Shown: piece by piece, positions 36,875 through 45,386 of the stretch
Position numbering within the stretch: position 1 is the stretch's first letter
Layout: every line of letters begins with the position of its first letter
Assembly (NCBI GenBank): GCA_035533915.1
Contig: DATLSX010000086.1
Location: 1-64,000 of the forward strand
Origin: Chersky-822 sp035533915
GTDB taxonomy: Bacteria > Actinomycetota > Actinomycetes > Streptosporangiales > Streptosporangiaceae
Reading direction: 5' to 3'
DNA length: 64,000 bases
Program-made: the position numbers and the translations under genes
Notes under the pieces: model-generated
What the model was told of the DNA's origin: nothing
The model's input: the letters and a program-made list of their open reading frames with translations, nothing else
Databases searched by the model: none

Positions 36875-39800
36875 ATGTGTGATCTGAAAGGTGCGAGTGA
36901 CGTGGATCCCAAGGACCGCCGGACGTGGCATCGCCGACCATTCGCCCTTGCGGCGGTACTCGGCGCCCTGACGATGGTGGTGGGTTACGCGGGCTGGACT
37001 GGGCTATCCGCCGCCCGGACGTCCTCGCCCGGACCCGCCTCCTCGGTCCGGGCGGGGGTCAGCCGGGCGGGGGCGACCTCATTGCAGACGGACTTCGCCC
37101 AGGCCGCGCGGGAGTTCCGGGTTCCGGAGAGCGTCCTGCTGGCCGTGGGGTACCAGGAGTCACTCTGGGAGTCCCACGATGGCCACCCGAGCGTCACCGG
37201 CAACTACAACGTCATGGGCCTCACTTCGCTCAACCCGTCGGACGTGCAGACCCTGTCGGCCGCGCAGCGCCGGACAGTACTAGACCAGCGCGGTGAGCGC
37301 GGCAAAGGACACAGTCTGGCCTTCCGGCCGTCCGCGGCCGCGCTGGCGCTGGTCAACAGTGTTCCGCCGCGCGACCCGGCACTGCACACGCTGGACGCGG
37401 CCGGGCGGCTGATCCACCAGGCGCCGGCCGCGCTCCGTACCAGCATGCGCGAGAGTGTCCGGGCCGGCGCGGCCCTGCTGGCGCACTACGAACGCGCGGC
37501 CGTCGGCAGGCTCCCCGTGAACCCCGGACAGTGGTACGCCGCAGTGGCCCGCTACAGCGGGGCCACGGACATCCAGGGAGCCCGGATGTTCGCGGACCGG
37601 GTGTACTCGGTGATCCGTGTCGGGGCGACCCGGACCACCGCGGACGGGCAGACGGTTACCCTGGCACCCAACCCCTCGATAACACCAGACACATCCCAGC
37701 TGACCGCGTTCAGCCTCACCCCGCAGACGACCTCAAGCAGTATCAGCGGGCAGTCCTACCGGGCGGAGATCCTCGACAGTTCCGCCGGGACGCGGCGCGC
37801 CGTGGCGTCCAGCATCGTCACCACCAGCAGTCCCGCTCCCGAGTGCCCGTCTGGCCTGAACTGCGTGTTCCGTCCCGCAGCCTACAAAACCAATTCAGAC
37901 GGCAACTACGGCAACTACGACGTGGCGAATCGACCGCCGCACGGCGACGCGATCCGGTACATCGTCATCCATGACACCGAGGGCAGCTATCTCGGGACGA
38001 TCGGCGCGTTCCAGAATTCGGCGGCGCAGGTCAGTGCCCACTACGTCGTATCGTCGTTCACCGGCGCGGTGACTCAGATGGTGCAGACCACCAACATCGC
38101 CTGGCACGCGGGCAACTGGTACCTGAACATGCACGCGATCGGCATCGAGAACGAGGGCTACGCACTGCTGGGCGCGACCTGGTACACGCCGTCGGAATAC
38201 CAGTCCACCGCGGCGCTGGTGAAGTATCTGGCCGCGCTCTACAACATCCCGCTTGACCGCCAGCACATCATCGGGCACGACGATGTCCCCGGCCCCTTGC
38301 AGGCCTACGTCGCCGGCATGCACTGGGATCCCGGACCGTACTGGGACTGGAACTACTTCATGAAGCTGGCCGGCGCGGCGATCAGGCGAGGCGATGCCGG
38401 ACCTCTGCCCGTAGGCAGCGAGATCACCATCGACCCGGCGTTCACCACCGCCAACGAGCCGACGGTGACCGGGTGCACCACCTCCTCCGGCAGCATCACC
38501 ACCTGCCCCAGGCAGCCGGCCAACTTCGTCTACCTGCGTAACAGTCCGTCGTCGACCGCGCCGCTGCTTTCGGACCCGGCGATCCATCCCGACGGTTCGG
38601 CTGGCACGACACTGGCCTGGGACTGGGGCGACAAGGCGGTGACCGGCCAGACATTCGTGACCGCCGGCGAGCGGGGAAACTGGACCGCCATCTGGTATGC
38701 CGGCCAGAAGGCGTGGTTCTTCAATCCCAATGGCCAGAACGCGGAGCCCGCCACCCGGAGGATTCGGCTGGTGGTGACGCCGAGCGGAAACACGCAGATC
38801 CCGGTATACGGGCGGGCATTCCCGGAATCCTCCGCCTACCCGTCGGGCGTGACCCCGCAGAGCGTGACTCCGCTCAATTACAACATCCAGCCGGGCCAGG
38901 CCTACGTGCCGGCCGCCGCGGTGAACGGCGACTACGCCGGCACCGACTTCAACACACCCGAAACCGTCGTGACGGGGACCACCCAGTATTACCCGATCCG
39001 CTTCAACCACCGTATCGGCTATGTGATGGCCAGCCAGGTGAAGCTCATCCCAGCGGCGCTTCCGCCCACTTACACGCCGGTCGGCCCGCTGCGAGTGCTG
39101 GACACCCGTAACGGCACGGGCGGCTACGCCAGGCCGGTCGGGGCGGGCCGGACAATCAGCGTCCAGGTGACCGGCCGCAATGGAGTGCCGTCCGCCGGGG
39201 TGACCGCCGTGGTGCTGAACGTGACCGCACTGAGGCCGACGAAGAGCAGTTACATCACCGTCTACCCCGACGGGAAGTCCCGCCCGTTCACGGAGAACCT
39301 GATCTTCAACGCCGGGCAGAGATTCCCGCGACTGGTGGTGGTACCGGTCCAGGACGGGAAGGTCGACTTCTACAACCACGCCGGCAGCGTCAGCCTGCTC
39401 GCCGACCTGGCCGGCTACTACAGTACGGCCGGCGGATCCTGGTTCCGCGGCATCGGCCCGTGGCGGATACTGAACACCCGTAACGGCACGGGCGGCTACG
39501 CCAGGCCGGTGGGAGCGGGCCGGACGATCAGCGTCCAGGTCACCGGGCGCGACAGAGTGCCCTCGTCCGGGGTAACCGCCGTGGTGCTGAACGTGACCGC
39601 ACTGAAGCCGACGAAGAGCAGCTATGTCACCGTCTACCCCGACAGGACGACCCGCCCGGCCATACAGAACCTGATTTTCAACGCCGGGCAGACGTTCTCC
39701 AACCTGGTGGTGGTGCCGGTCAAGGACGGGAAGATCGACTTCTACAACCATGCCGGCAGCGTCAGCCTGCTCGCCGACCTGGCCGGCTACTACAGTACGG

Positions 39801-40174
39801 CCGGCGGATCCTGGTTCAACGGCATCGGCCCGTGGCGGGTACTGAACACCCGCAACGGCACGGGCGGCTACGCCAGGCCGGTCGGAGCGGGCCGGACAAT
39901 CAGGGTCCAGGTGACCGGGCGGTACGGAGTGCCGTCCGCCGGGGTGACCGCGGTGGTGCTCAACGTGACCGCGGTGCGGCCGACAAAGAGCAGTTACATC
40001 ACCGTCTACCCCGACAGGACGACCCGCCCGACCACCCAGAACCTGATCTTCAAGGCCGGGCAGACGCTCCCCAACCTGGTGGTGGTGCCGGTCAAGGACG
40101 GGAAAGTCGACTTCTACAACCATGCCGGCAGCGTCAGCCTGCTCGCCGACATAGTGGGCTATTACATCGGGTAA
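36875..40174 (+). CDS. Exported N-acetylmuramoyl-L-alanine amidase with repeat tail
   Basis: About 1099 aa from ATG 36875 (GTG 36902 is an alternative). An N-terminal membrane/signal segment is followed by a lysozyme-like domain (FRVPESVLLAVGYQESLWES, with Glu). Next is an amidase_2 domain with zinc ligands and catalytic residues in YIVIHDTEGSYLG, WHAGNWYLNMHAIGIENEGY and IIGHDDVPGP. After SH3-like sequence there are three 124-residue repeats (VLNVTAL.PTKSSY.TVYPD, DFYNHAGSVSLLADLAGYY) to the end. It hydrolyses the MurNAc-L-Ala bond of peptidoglycan. Fusion of a muramidase-like and an amidase module suggests a lytic exoenzyme or cell-wall remodelling enzyme; the repeats probably bind the wall. 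Confidence 0.83.
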   Translation: MCDLKGASDVDPKDRRTWHRRPFALAAVLGALTMVVGYAGWTGLSAARTSSPGPASSVRAGVSRAGATSLQTDFAQAAREFRVPESVLLAVGYQESLWESHDGHPSVTGNYNVMGLTSLNPSDVQTLSAAQRRTVLDQRGERGKGHSLAFRPSAAALALVNSVPPRDPALHTLDAAGRLIHQAPAALRTSMRESVRAGAALLAHYERAAVGRLPVNPGQWYAAVARYSGATDIQGARMFADRVYSVIRVGATRTTADGQTVTLAPNPSITPDTSQLTAFSLTPQTTSSSISGQSYRAEILDSSAGTRRAVASSIVTTSSPAPECPSGLNCVFRPAAYKTNSDGNYGNYDVANRPPHGDAIRYIVIHDTEGSYLGTIGAFQNSAAQVSAHYVVSSFTGAVTQMVQTTNIAWHAGNWYLNMHAIGIENEGYALLGATWYTPSEYQSTAALVKYLAALYNIPLDRQHIIGHDDVPGPLQAYVAGMHWDPGPYWDWNYFMKLAGAAIRRGDAGPLPVGSEITIDPAFTTANEPTVTGCTTSSGSITTCPRQPANFVYLRNSPSSTAPLLSDPAIHPDGSAGTTLAWDWGDKAVTGQTFVTAGERGNWTAIWYAGQKAWFFNPNGQNAEPATRRIRLVVTPSGNTQIPVYGRAFPESSAYPSGVTPQSVTPLNYNIQPGQAYVPAAAVNGDYAGTDFNTPETVVTGTTQYYPIRFNHRIGYVMASQVKLIPAALPPTYTPVGPLRVLDTRNGTGGYARPVGAGRTISVQVTGRNGVPSAGVTAVVLNVTALRPTKSSYITVYPDGKSRPFTENLIFNAGQRFPRLVVVPVQDGKVDFYNHAGSVSLLADLAGYYSTAGGSWFRGIGPWRILNTRNGTGGYARPVGAGRTISVQVTGRDRVPSSGVTAVVLNVTALKPTKSSYVTVYPDRTTRPAIQNLIFNAGQTFSNLVVVPVKDGKIDFYNHAGSVSLLADLAGYYSTAGGSWFNGIGPWRVLNTRNGTGGYARPVGAGRTIRVQVTGRYGVPSAGVTAVVLNVTAVRPTKSSYITVYPDRTTRPTTQNLIFKAGQTLPNLVVVPVKDGKVDFYNHAGSVSLLADIVGYYIG
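39083..40174 (+). repeat. Three tandem 372-bp repeats in the amidase gene
   Basis: Copies begin at 39083, 39455 and 39827, exactly 372 bases (124 codons) apart, marked by GGCCCG..GCG followed by ACACCCG(T/C)AACGGCACG. High nucleotide identity suggests recent duplication or gene conversion. Recombination between copies would keep the frame. Confidence 0.85.
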
Positions 40175-40203
40175 AGGTGCCCCGAAGCTGTGGACCACAC
40201 CGA

Positions 40204-40252
40204 ATGAGTGTGGACATTCATGCCGTATTCCGCAATGAATGTCCACACTCAT
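40204..40252. terminator. Perfect 18-bp inverted repeat, bidirectional terminator
   Basis: ATGAGTGTGGACATTCAT (40204-40221) and ATGAATGTCCACACTCAT (40235-40252) are exact reverse complements around a 13-base loop. It lies 29 bases after the amidase stop and 6 bases before the end of the convergent reading frame. Confidence 0.8.
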
Positions 40253-40258
40253 CTCGCG

Positions 40259-40618
40259 TCATTCAGGCCGACGAGCGATGAAGACCAGCGGTCGGCCGGT
40301 GCGGTCCGGCACCTCGCGGATCTCGTCGAGGAGATAGCCAGCGGCAGCCAGCGAGGCGGTCACCTCGTCCCTGGTGCGAAAGCGCATGGTCGAGGTCGGG
40401 GTCAGCCGCATGCCATCGGACTCGAAGATGTAGGTCCCGCGAAACCCGGTCAACCACGCGCCCAGCATAGATATCAGCTCAGCGCGCCTGGCAGGACTCG
40501 AACCTGCGACCCGCTGCTCCCACGCATGCCACAAGGCGGTGAGGCGGCTGATCGCCTCGCCGTGCTGCCACCACTGCGCGCACCAGCGGAACTCACCACC
40601 CAGTGCCCGCCGGAACAT
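40259..40618 (-). pseudogene. Chimeric ORF across an attachment-site junction
   Basis: The open frame joins unrelated parts. Residues ~1-35 (ALGGEFRWCAQWWQHGEAIS, RLTALWHAWE) resemble the DUF4913 domain found on actinobacterial mobile elements. The centre is the translated tRNA-Arg 3' remnant (40482-40518). The last ~70 residues (TYIFESDGMRLTPTSTMRFRT, then GYLLDEIREVPDR) look like the C-terminus of a SAM methyltransferase. It is best explained by element insertion or excision and not as a functional gene. Confidence 0.6.
40482..40518 (-). repeat. Partial tRNA-Arg copy, probable attachment-site remnant
   Basis: These 37 bases match 43734-43770, the 3' end of the intact tRNA-Arg gene, with two mismatches and in the same orientation. 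Integrases that use tRNA genes leave exactly this: an intact tRNA at one end and a copy of its 3' end at the other. The enclosed segment is about 3.25 kb. Confidence 0.7.
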
Positions 40619-40772
40619 CGGCAGGAAATAGCCGGCTACCCAGTCCTAACCGCCGGCTGGGCTGTTCAGGCGAGACCGAGGTGATTGGCTGGCTTGTCTG
40701 CCTCAGCGCGAACGAATCGATTAGAGGTTCAGACGGCAAGATCGCAGTCTGATTATCAGATATGATGAGGGA

Positions 40773-41030
40773 ATGCGGACGATGACGGCCACTGAGGCTT
40801 CTCGCAACTTCTCTGACCTGCTCGACGCGATCGAGCGGGGCGAGACCGTGACGATCACCCGCGGGCAGCACGCGGTCGCGGAGATCGGGCCTGCCCGGCT
40901 CCGTACTGGCGCAGGCCTGCGGACGGCGCTGGATCGGATTCCGCCTCCTGATGACCGGTTCGCGGCGGACATCGCCGGCGCCCTGGCCCTGCTCTCCCCC
41001 GAGGGGAGCGACCCATGGGCAGACGCCTGA
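40773..41030 (+). CDS. Phd/YefM-type antitoxin
   Basis: An 85-aa protein starting MRTMTATEASRNFSDLLDAIERGETVTITRGQHAVAEIGPA, the classical Phd/YefM DNA-binding N-terminus. The C-terminal part (DRFAADIAGALALL) probably wraps the toxin. It overlaps the toxin gene by 16 bases, so the pair is co-translated and presumably autoregulated. It lies inside the tRNA-Arg-associated element. Confidence 0.85.
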   Translation: MRTMTATEASRNFSDLLDAIERGETVTITRGQHAVAEIGPARLRTGAGLRTALDRIPPPDDRFAADIAGALALLSPEGSDPWADA

Positions 41031-41413
41031 TCCTGGACACCAACGTCCTGATCGCCTACGAACGAGGGACGATCGACCGGGCCGCTCTCGACGACGACGA
41101 GCTGGCGATCGCCGCCGTGTCCATAGCGGAGTACCGCGTCGGCATCGAGCTCGCGGACACAGCGGCCCGGGCGGCTGACCGCGCCCGGGCGCTGGCCGCC
41201 ATCGCCTCCGCCGTTGACGTGCTGGACTACACCGACGCCACAGCGGCGTTCCACGCCAAGTTGATCGCGCATACCCGGCGGACCGGAACGCCCCGCGGCG
41301 CGCACGACCTGATCATCGCCGCCCACGCGCTGCAAACCGACCGGACCGTCTTGACCCTCGACGCCAAGGCGCGCTTCGCCGACCTTCCCGGAGTAAGCGC
41401 CACCGACGCCTGA
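41015..41413 (+). CDS. VapC-like PIN-domain toxin
   Basis: A 132-aa PIN ribonuclease. Acidic active-site residues are in LILDTNVLIAYERG, VSIAEYRVGI, GAHDLIIAAHA and TLDAKARFADL. VapC toxins cleave tRNA or rRNA and are held inactive by the antitoxin encoded upstream. In this decayed element the pair may persist as a stabilising module. All four motifs are intact. Confidence 0.87.
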   Translation: MGRRLILDTNVLIAYERGTIDRAALDDDELAIAAVSIAEYRVGIELADTAARAADRARALAAIASAVDVLDYTDATAAFHAKLIAHTRRTGTPRGAHDLIIAAHALQTDRTVLTLDAKARFADLPGVSATDA

Positions 41414-41668
41414 GCCAGGAAGACGCCCCCGCCCCGGCGCATATCCTCCGCAGAACGCTAGTCAGGCTGCGTCCGCGGCAGAAGTGATCTTTCTGCAGGC
41501 AGGACGAGATCTTGGGTGCTGATCCCTCATTTGCGGCTGACGGTGCACCTGAGATGCTGGCTGGAAGCGCGGGCCTAGTAGTCAGCGATCTGGCCCGGTG
41601 ACGGCTGGTGCATTCGTCATCCGCCGACGGCGCCAGCCTATTGTTGACAGCACGGCTTAGGCGCGGAT
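41414..41668. other. Region without recognisable gene
   Basis: I see no credible ORF, RNA or repeat here. It lies between the toxin gene and the acyl-CoA-synthetase fragment and is probably decayed sequence of the element. Confidence 0.5.
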
Positions 41669-41823
41669 CAGTGCCGCACGAAGCTGCTGGGTTACAAGGT
41701 GCCCAGGCAGATCGTCATCGCCGATGAGCTACCAGTCTCCGGTTACGGCAAGGTCCTGCGTCAACTGCTGACCGAGGAACTGAAGTCACGCGACCTCTGG
41801 CCATCCCCTGAAACCGAGCGCTG
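41669..41823 (+). pseudogene. AMP-dependent acyl-CoA synthetase C-terminal fragment
   Basis: The frame ending at TGA 41821-41823 reads LLGYKVPRQIVIADELPVSG followed by YGKVLRQLLTEEL. This is the C-terminal lid of ANL-superfamily synthetases (YKxPR.....LP.(T/S)..GK..R..L) with the catalytic lysine. Nothing of the large N-terminal domain is present upstream, so it is a relic. Confidence 0.72.
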
Positions 41824-42021
41824 ACGGAAGATTCCGGACGGTCGAGTTGCTGTTCGGCAGAAGTTGAGACTCCCGGCCCTAGAGCAATGCTTGAAACCTA
41901 ATAGCAGTGCACGGCGCCGGAGACTCCTTCTTGAAACCCGGGGCTGGACCCCTTTCCGCAGACCGTGGCTCCGGTGCCGTGCACCTGCTCCAGCGTGGCG
42001 TCCTGACCCCGCGCCGGGTGC

Positions 42022-42207
42022 CGGACCAAGGTCACCAAGGATCCCGGCCCGCGGGCCGCCGGGCTGGCCATGGCATTCAAGCTCATCCAGTCAGCCCAGG
42101 ATCACTGGCGATCGGTCAGCGCGCCCCACCTGGTCGCCCTGGTCCGCGCCGGAGCCGTCTTCAGCAACGGTGTCCTGATCGAGCGCCCTGAGCAGGCCGC
42201 GGCATGA
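42022..42207 (+). pseudogene. Transposase C-terminal fragment (IS256/Mutator-like)
   Basis: The frame ending at TGA 42205-42207 contains LAMAFKLIQSAQDHWRSVSA and PHLVALVRAGAVFSNGVLIE. This resembles the end of Mutator-family transposases (A..RWR...APHLV.LVRAG..F..G..VER). The catalytic core is absent and no terminal inverted repeats were found. Confidence 0.55.
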
Positions 42208-42323
42208 CTCCCGTCGCACTGCGGCCGGCCACCCCTGCCGACAGCGAGTTCTGTTTCCAGCTGCACAAGGCCGCCATGGGTGGCTACGTCACCGTGATCC
42301 GGGGGCAGGAGGAGCAGGCGTGA
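42204..42323 (+). pseudogene. GNAT acetyltransferase N-terminal fragment
   Basis: The ATG overlaps the preceding stop. The product MTPVALRPATPADSEFCFQL, HKAAMGGYVTVIRGQ is the start of a GNAT N-acetyltransferase, ending after 39 residues where the acetyl-CoA-binding part should begin. Its stop overlaps the next gene's GTG, and GGAGGAG inside it serves that gene. Confidence 0.6.
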
Positions 42324-43207
42324 CTTCCATGCCCGTGCCTTCAGCCCGCGCCCAGGCCCTCAAGGCCCTTTCCATGATCTACGCTGCCGAGGCGGCACAG
42401 CATGGCGAGGTCATCCGCTTCAGCGAGCGCGCGCTCACGGACAGCGAACAGGTCGCTCAATGGGTCATCAACGAGCGGAAGGGACCGTTTCCTCAATACC
42501 GCCTCCTCGACTTGGACCAGGTCGGACAGTGGGTCCAGGACCGGCTGGCTGAGGAAACGGGCGATGCTCACGCTGATGTGATCACCTACGTTCACGCGAT
42601 CCGCCTGGACAAGGGGACCGAAAGGCTGGCACGCCTGTCCTACGTCGCGGACGCCCGCGAACGGCGCCAGACCGTCCACGTCTACGCTGGCTCGGCTGAG
42701 ATTCGCTACCACGATCAGAGCACCACGACCCGCGTCACCATGACACTCGACCCTGCCCTCGCACCAGAACAGGTCATGAGCATCTACATCCGCCTCAGGA
42801 ACCGTCTCCGCGCCGACGGCGTACCGCGAACACTGTCACCCAAGAGTTACTACCTAGCCGGCTACGTCGGGCCTCACGTCGGCAGTTACGTCGCCCGCCC
42901 GGCCGATAAGACGGTACCTGGCCGGCGCCCTGCGCCTGGCCCCCATGGCTACGCCCGCATCACCGTGCCTCTGCCAGGGCACACGTGGCAGACGCTCTGT
43001 GCGGAATGGAACATGAAGTGCGCCAAGGGCGAACTCGAATCCGGATGGCGCTACGACGCGGTCAGGAACTTCACCCGCGATGCCCAGTCCGCCTTCGCGG
43101 GACTTCTTTTCCAAGGGTGGCAACCGCCCCGGCAGGATGAGGACGCAGCGGCCCGCACCGCCGCCACGCTCGGTAACTCCCCCTACCCGAAGTTGAGTGA
43201 GCCCTGA
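42320..43207 (+). CDS. Hypothetical element-borne protein
   Basis: A 295-aa protein; GTG start five bases after GGAGGAG. No known domain is recognised. Visible features are an N-terminal helical region, RYHDQSTTTRVTMTLDPALAPEQVMSIYIRLRNRLR (regular helix likely to face a partner) and a C-terminal AEWNMKCAKGELESGWRYDAVRNFTRDAQ. It is intact while its neighbours are fragments. Proteins of this size without domains are common on actinobacterial integrative elements. Function unknown. Confidence 0.55.
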   Translation: MTSMPVPSARAQALKALSMIYAAEAAQHGEVIRFSERALTDSEQVAQWVINERKGPFPQYRLLDLDQVGQWVQDRLAEETGDAHADVITYVHAIRLDKGTERLARLSYVADARERRQTVHVYAGSAEIRYHDQSTTTRVTMTLDPALAPEQVMSIYIRLRNRLRADGVPRTLSPKSYYLAGYVGPHVGSYVARPADKTVPGRRPAPGPHGYARITVPLPGHTWQTLCAEWNMKCAKGELESGWRYDAVRNFTRDAQSAFAGLLFQGWQPPRQDEDAAARTAATLGNSPYPKLSEP

Positions 43208-43734
43208 CCAGCTCTCGACCGGACGCGCGCAACTGGCGTGCTTGATCGCCGTGACCGCAACGCTGGCGAAGATCAGTCGGCCATTGACGGCCTGGAACCG
43301 GCACCTGTGCTCTTGCAGAAGATCACACTCGATGCTGGAACCTGCCAATTTCCGACAGCCATGCCCGCCTGCTACCCCCAGATCCTGCTGCCACCACGCT
43401 GCCATGAAGATCAGGAACTCGACCACCATCGAGGTGATCAAGTCTCTGACCTGCACGTTTACCGTGGGCGGTACTGGGATTGAACCAGTGGCCTCTTCCG
43501 TGTCAGCCCAGCCGGACCAGCGAACTTCGCGCTTTGGACCCGATAAGCCCTCTGAAGGACAGTTGCAGACCTTGGATCTGTTCAACGAGCACGGCCAGCG
43601 CGCCGGTCCGACATGCCTTCACAGGCCACTTCATAACCGTCAGTGCCGCCAGTCGGCGTTCAAGTCGACGGTCAAATGATCTTGAAGGCCATCCTCGTTC
43701 ACTCACAAACCACCACTGACCTGCAACTTTAGTG
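43208..43734. other. Non-coding stretch with tRNA remnant, no intact gene
   Basis: Over 500 bases between the hypothetical gene and tRNA-Arg. Apart from the tRNA-Val half at 43465-43504 I see only open frames with no recognisable product. It is the decayed end of the element adjoining its tRNA target. Confidence 0.55.
43465..43504 (-). repeat. 3' half of a tRNA-Val(GAC) gene
   Basis: On the minus strand, starting with anticodon GAC at 43504-43502, the sequence runs through the anticodon stem, variable loop, T-arm (GGTTCAATCCC) and acceptor strand to ACCGCCCA. The 5' half is absent: upstream sequence does not resemble a D-arm. It is therefore a second attachment-site-like remnant, different from the tRNA-Arg one. 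Confidence 0.65.
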
Positions 43735-43807
43735 CGCGCCTGGCAGGGATCGAACCTGCGACCCGCTGCTTAGAAGGCAGCCGCTCTATCCGCTGAGCTA
43801 CAGGCGC
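43735..43807 (-). tRNA. tRNA-Arg (anticodon TCT)
   Basis: The minus strand folds as a complete cloverleaf: acceptor GCGCCTG/CAGGCGC, D-arm with TAGCTCAGCGG, anticodon stem around CTTCTAA (anticodon TCT at the centre, reading AGA), T-arm GCAGGTTCGATCCCTGC, discriminator G. CCA is not encoded. It reads AGA, rare in this GC-rich genome, and is a target of element integration (partial copy at 40482-40518). Confidence 0.93.
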
Positions 43808-43890
43808 TTGCAGCACATTGTGCCCGACCTAGGCTACGCGCCGAAGACGACCTCGCAGGTAAAATATCCGGTCTGGCCCGCGAGCCGTGG

Positions 43891-45198
43891 TCAGCGCTCG
43901 ATGGCGACCAGCATCGGCCGCAGGCAGGCGAACCCGCTGCCGCCGGCCTGCGGCGCGCTGCGCACCGCCTGACCGACCAGGTCACAGGTCGCGAGCAGCA
44001 CGGTACCGCTGCTGGGATCAGCGCTGCCGCCGATGCCGGACGGATCGAGGAAGAAGTGCGGCCAGGGCAGCGCCCGGGTCGTCCAGATCACGCGCTTGGA
44101 CGCGATGCTGAATCCCCAGGCGGCACCCGTAGTGCCCGAGTCCAGGCCGAGCGCGACCCCGGCCCGCACCCCGTAGGCCCCGGACGGACCGGGGAACCTG
44201 ATGCCCGGCTCGGTCTGCCCGGTCACCGGGCCGACCCCGGTCAGCACCCCGGAGATGTCGACGTAGAGGACCTTCCGCACCGAGTCGAAGCCTTCGGGAA
44301 CCGCTCCGGGCCGGTGGCCGAGCAGCCGGCCGGTGGCCTGGTCATAGATGCTCAGGCCACCGGCACCGGAGAAGAGCAGCACGCCGTCGACTGCCCCGCT
44401 GAGCGTTCCGTCGAAGGCACTGCCCTGCGGCTGGATCAGCCGTTCAGCCCCGGTCCGCAGGTCGATCTGGCGCACCGCGGTGACCGGCGCGGTTCCGACC
44501 TCGCCCCTGGCCGAGACCGTGACGTACAGCTTCCTGCCGTCCACCCGCCAGCCCTGCCCGGCCGCTCCTGTCGGATCCCGCCAGATGGCTCTGCCTGTGA
44601 CGTTGTCGTAGCTGATGATCGAGTTAAGCCCTACGATCACGGTCCGCCTGCGGTCGGCGCTCACCGCACCGCCGTACCAGGCTGCCCGGTAGCTCCGGAG
44701 CCGCTTGCCGGTCACGGCGTCGAGCACGACCTCCACCCGCCCGGTCTGGTTCAGGTCACTGGCGGCGGGACTCCCCGCGGTGCTCGGGCCACCTGACGGA
44801 GTCTGCACACCGACGGTGATCACACCCGACCAGGCCCGCACCGACCCGATGCTCGCCCCGGGCGGCATTCCGGTCACAGTGGCGGCCCAGCGGGGAAACC
44901 CCGTTGCCGCGTCAAAGGCATCGACGGTCAGGCCGAAACCTAGCGCGGCTACACCGTTGCGTACCGCGGCGTAGGCCTGGCCCTGGCCGTAGACGACGCC
45001 TTCAGCACCGCTCTCGGCGACCCAAGGACCAGGCAGCGGCCGTGACCAGAGCACCGTCCCGTCGGCCAGGCAACCATGCTTGCCGCAATCACCACTGCCG
45101 GCGCCCCCGGTACCACCGGGGAACAGCACCACGCCGATCAGGAGGAGCCCCAGTACGCCGCGGCGCACCGGGGCTGAGATGAAGCGGCTGAACCTCAC
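43891..45198 (-). CDS. Membrane-anchored PQQ-like beta-propeller protein
   Basis: About 435 aa from a GTG at 45198 (an ORF extension reaches 45300 without a better start). An N-terminal hydrophobic anchor (VLGLLLIGVVLFPGG) is followed by propeller-like repeats with DAATGFPRWAATVTG, DAVTGKRLRSYRAA, YDNVTGRAIWRDPTG, DLRTGAERLIQ and YDQATGRLLGHRPG: the (D)..TG....W signature of PQQ-type propellers. No PQQ-binding or calcium residues are evident, so it is more likely a structural or binding protein than a dehydrogenase. Extracytoplasmic location is inferred from the anchor. Confidence 0.72.
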   Translation of the reverse strand: MRFSRFISAPVRRGVLGLLLIGVVLFPGGTGGAGSGDCGKHGCLADGTVLWSRPLPGPWVAESGAEGVVYGQGQAYAAVRNGVAALGFGLTVDAFDAATGFPRWAATVTGMPPGASIGSVRAWSGVITVGVQTPSGGPSTAGSPAASDLNQTGRVEVVLDAVTGKRLRSYRAAWYGGAVSADRRRTVIVGLNSIISYDNVTGRAIWRDPTGAAGQGWRVDGRKLYVTVSARGEVGTAPVTAVRQIDLRTGAERLIQPQGSAFDGTLSGAVDGVLLFSGAGGLSIYDQATGRLLGHRPGAVPEGFDSVRKVLYVDISGVLTGVGPVTGQTEPGIRFPGPSGAYGVRAGVALGLDSGTTGAAWGFSIASKRVIWTTRALPWPHFFLDPSGIGGSADPSSGTVLLATCDLVGQAVRSAPQAGGSGFACLRPMLVAIER

Positions 45199-45386
45199 GT
45201 CAGCCAACGGTATCGCCAAAGCACACAAGTCACGTCCACCTTCACCGCGCTCCGCCTTCCTCGTCGCTGCCCGAACTCGGGTAGCTCGTGTGGGCGGCAT
45301 CGATGGTGGCGGCTAGCGTGGCGGAAGTAGCGTTGGCACCCAGACTGAAGCACAAACTACGACCACTTCCACGCCAAGGAGGACAC

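Noticed and set aside
43503..43706. Minus-strand 67-aa ORF near tRNA-Arg
   Set aside because: No ribosome binding site, no recognisable domain, and it lies in decayed element sequence.
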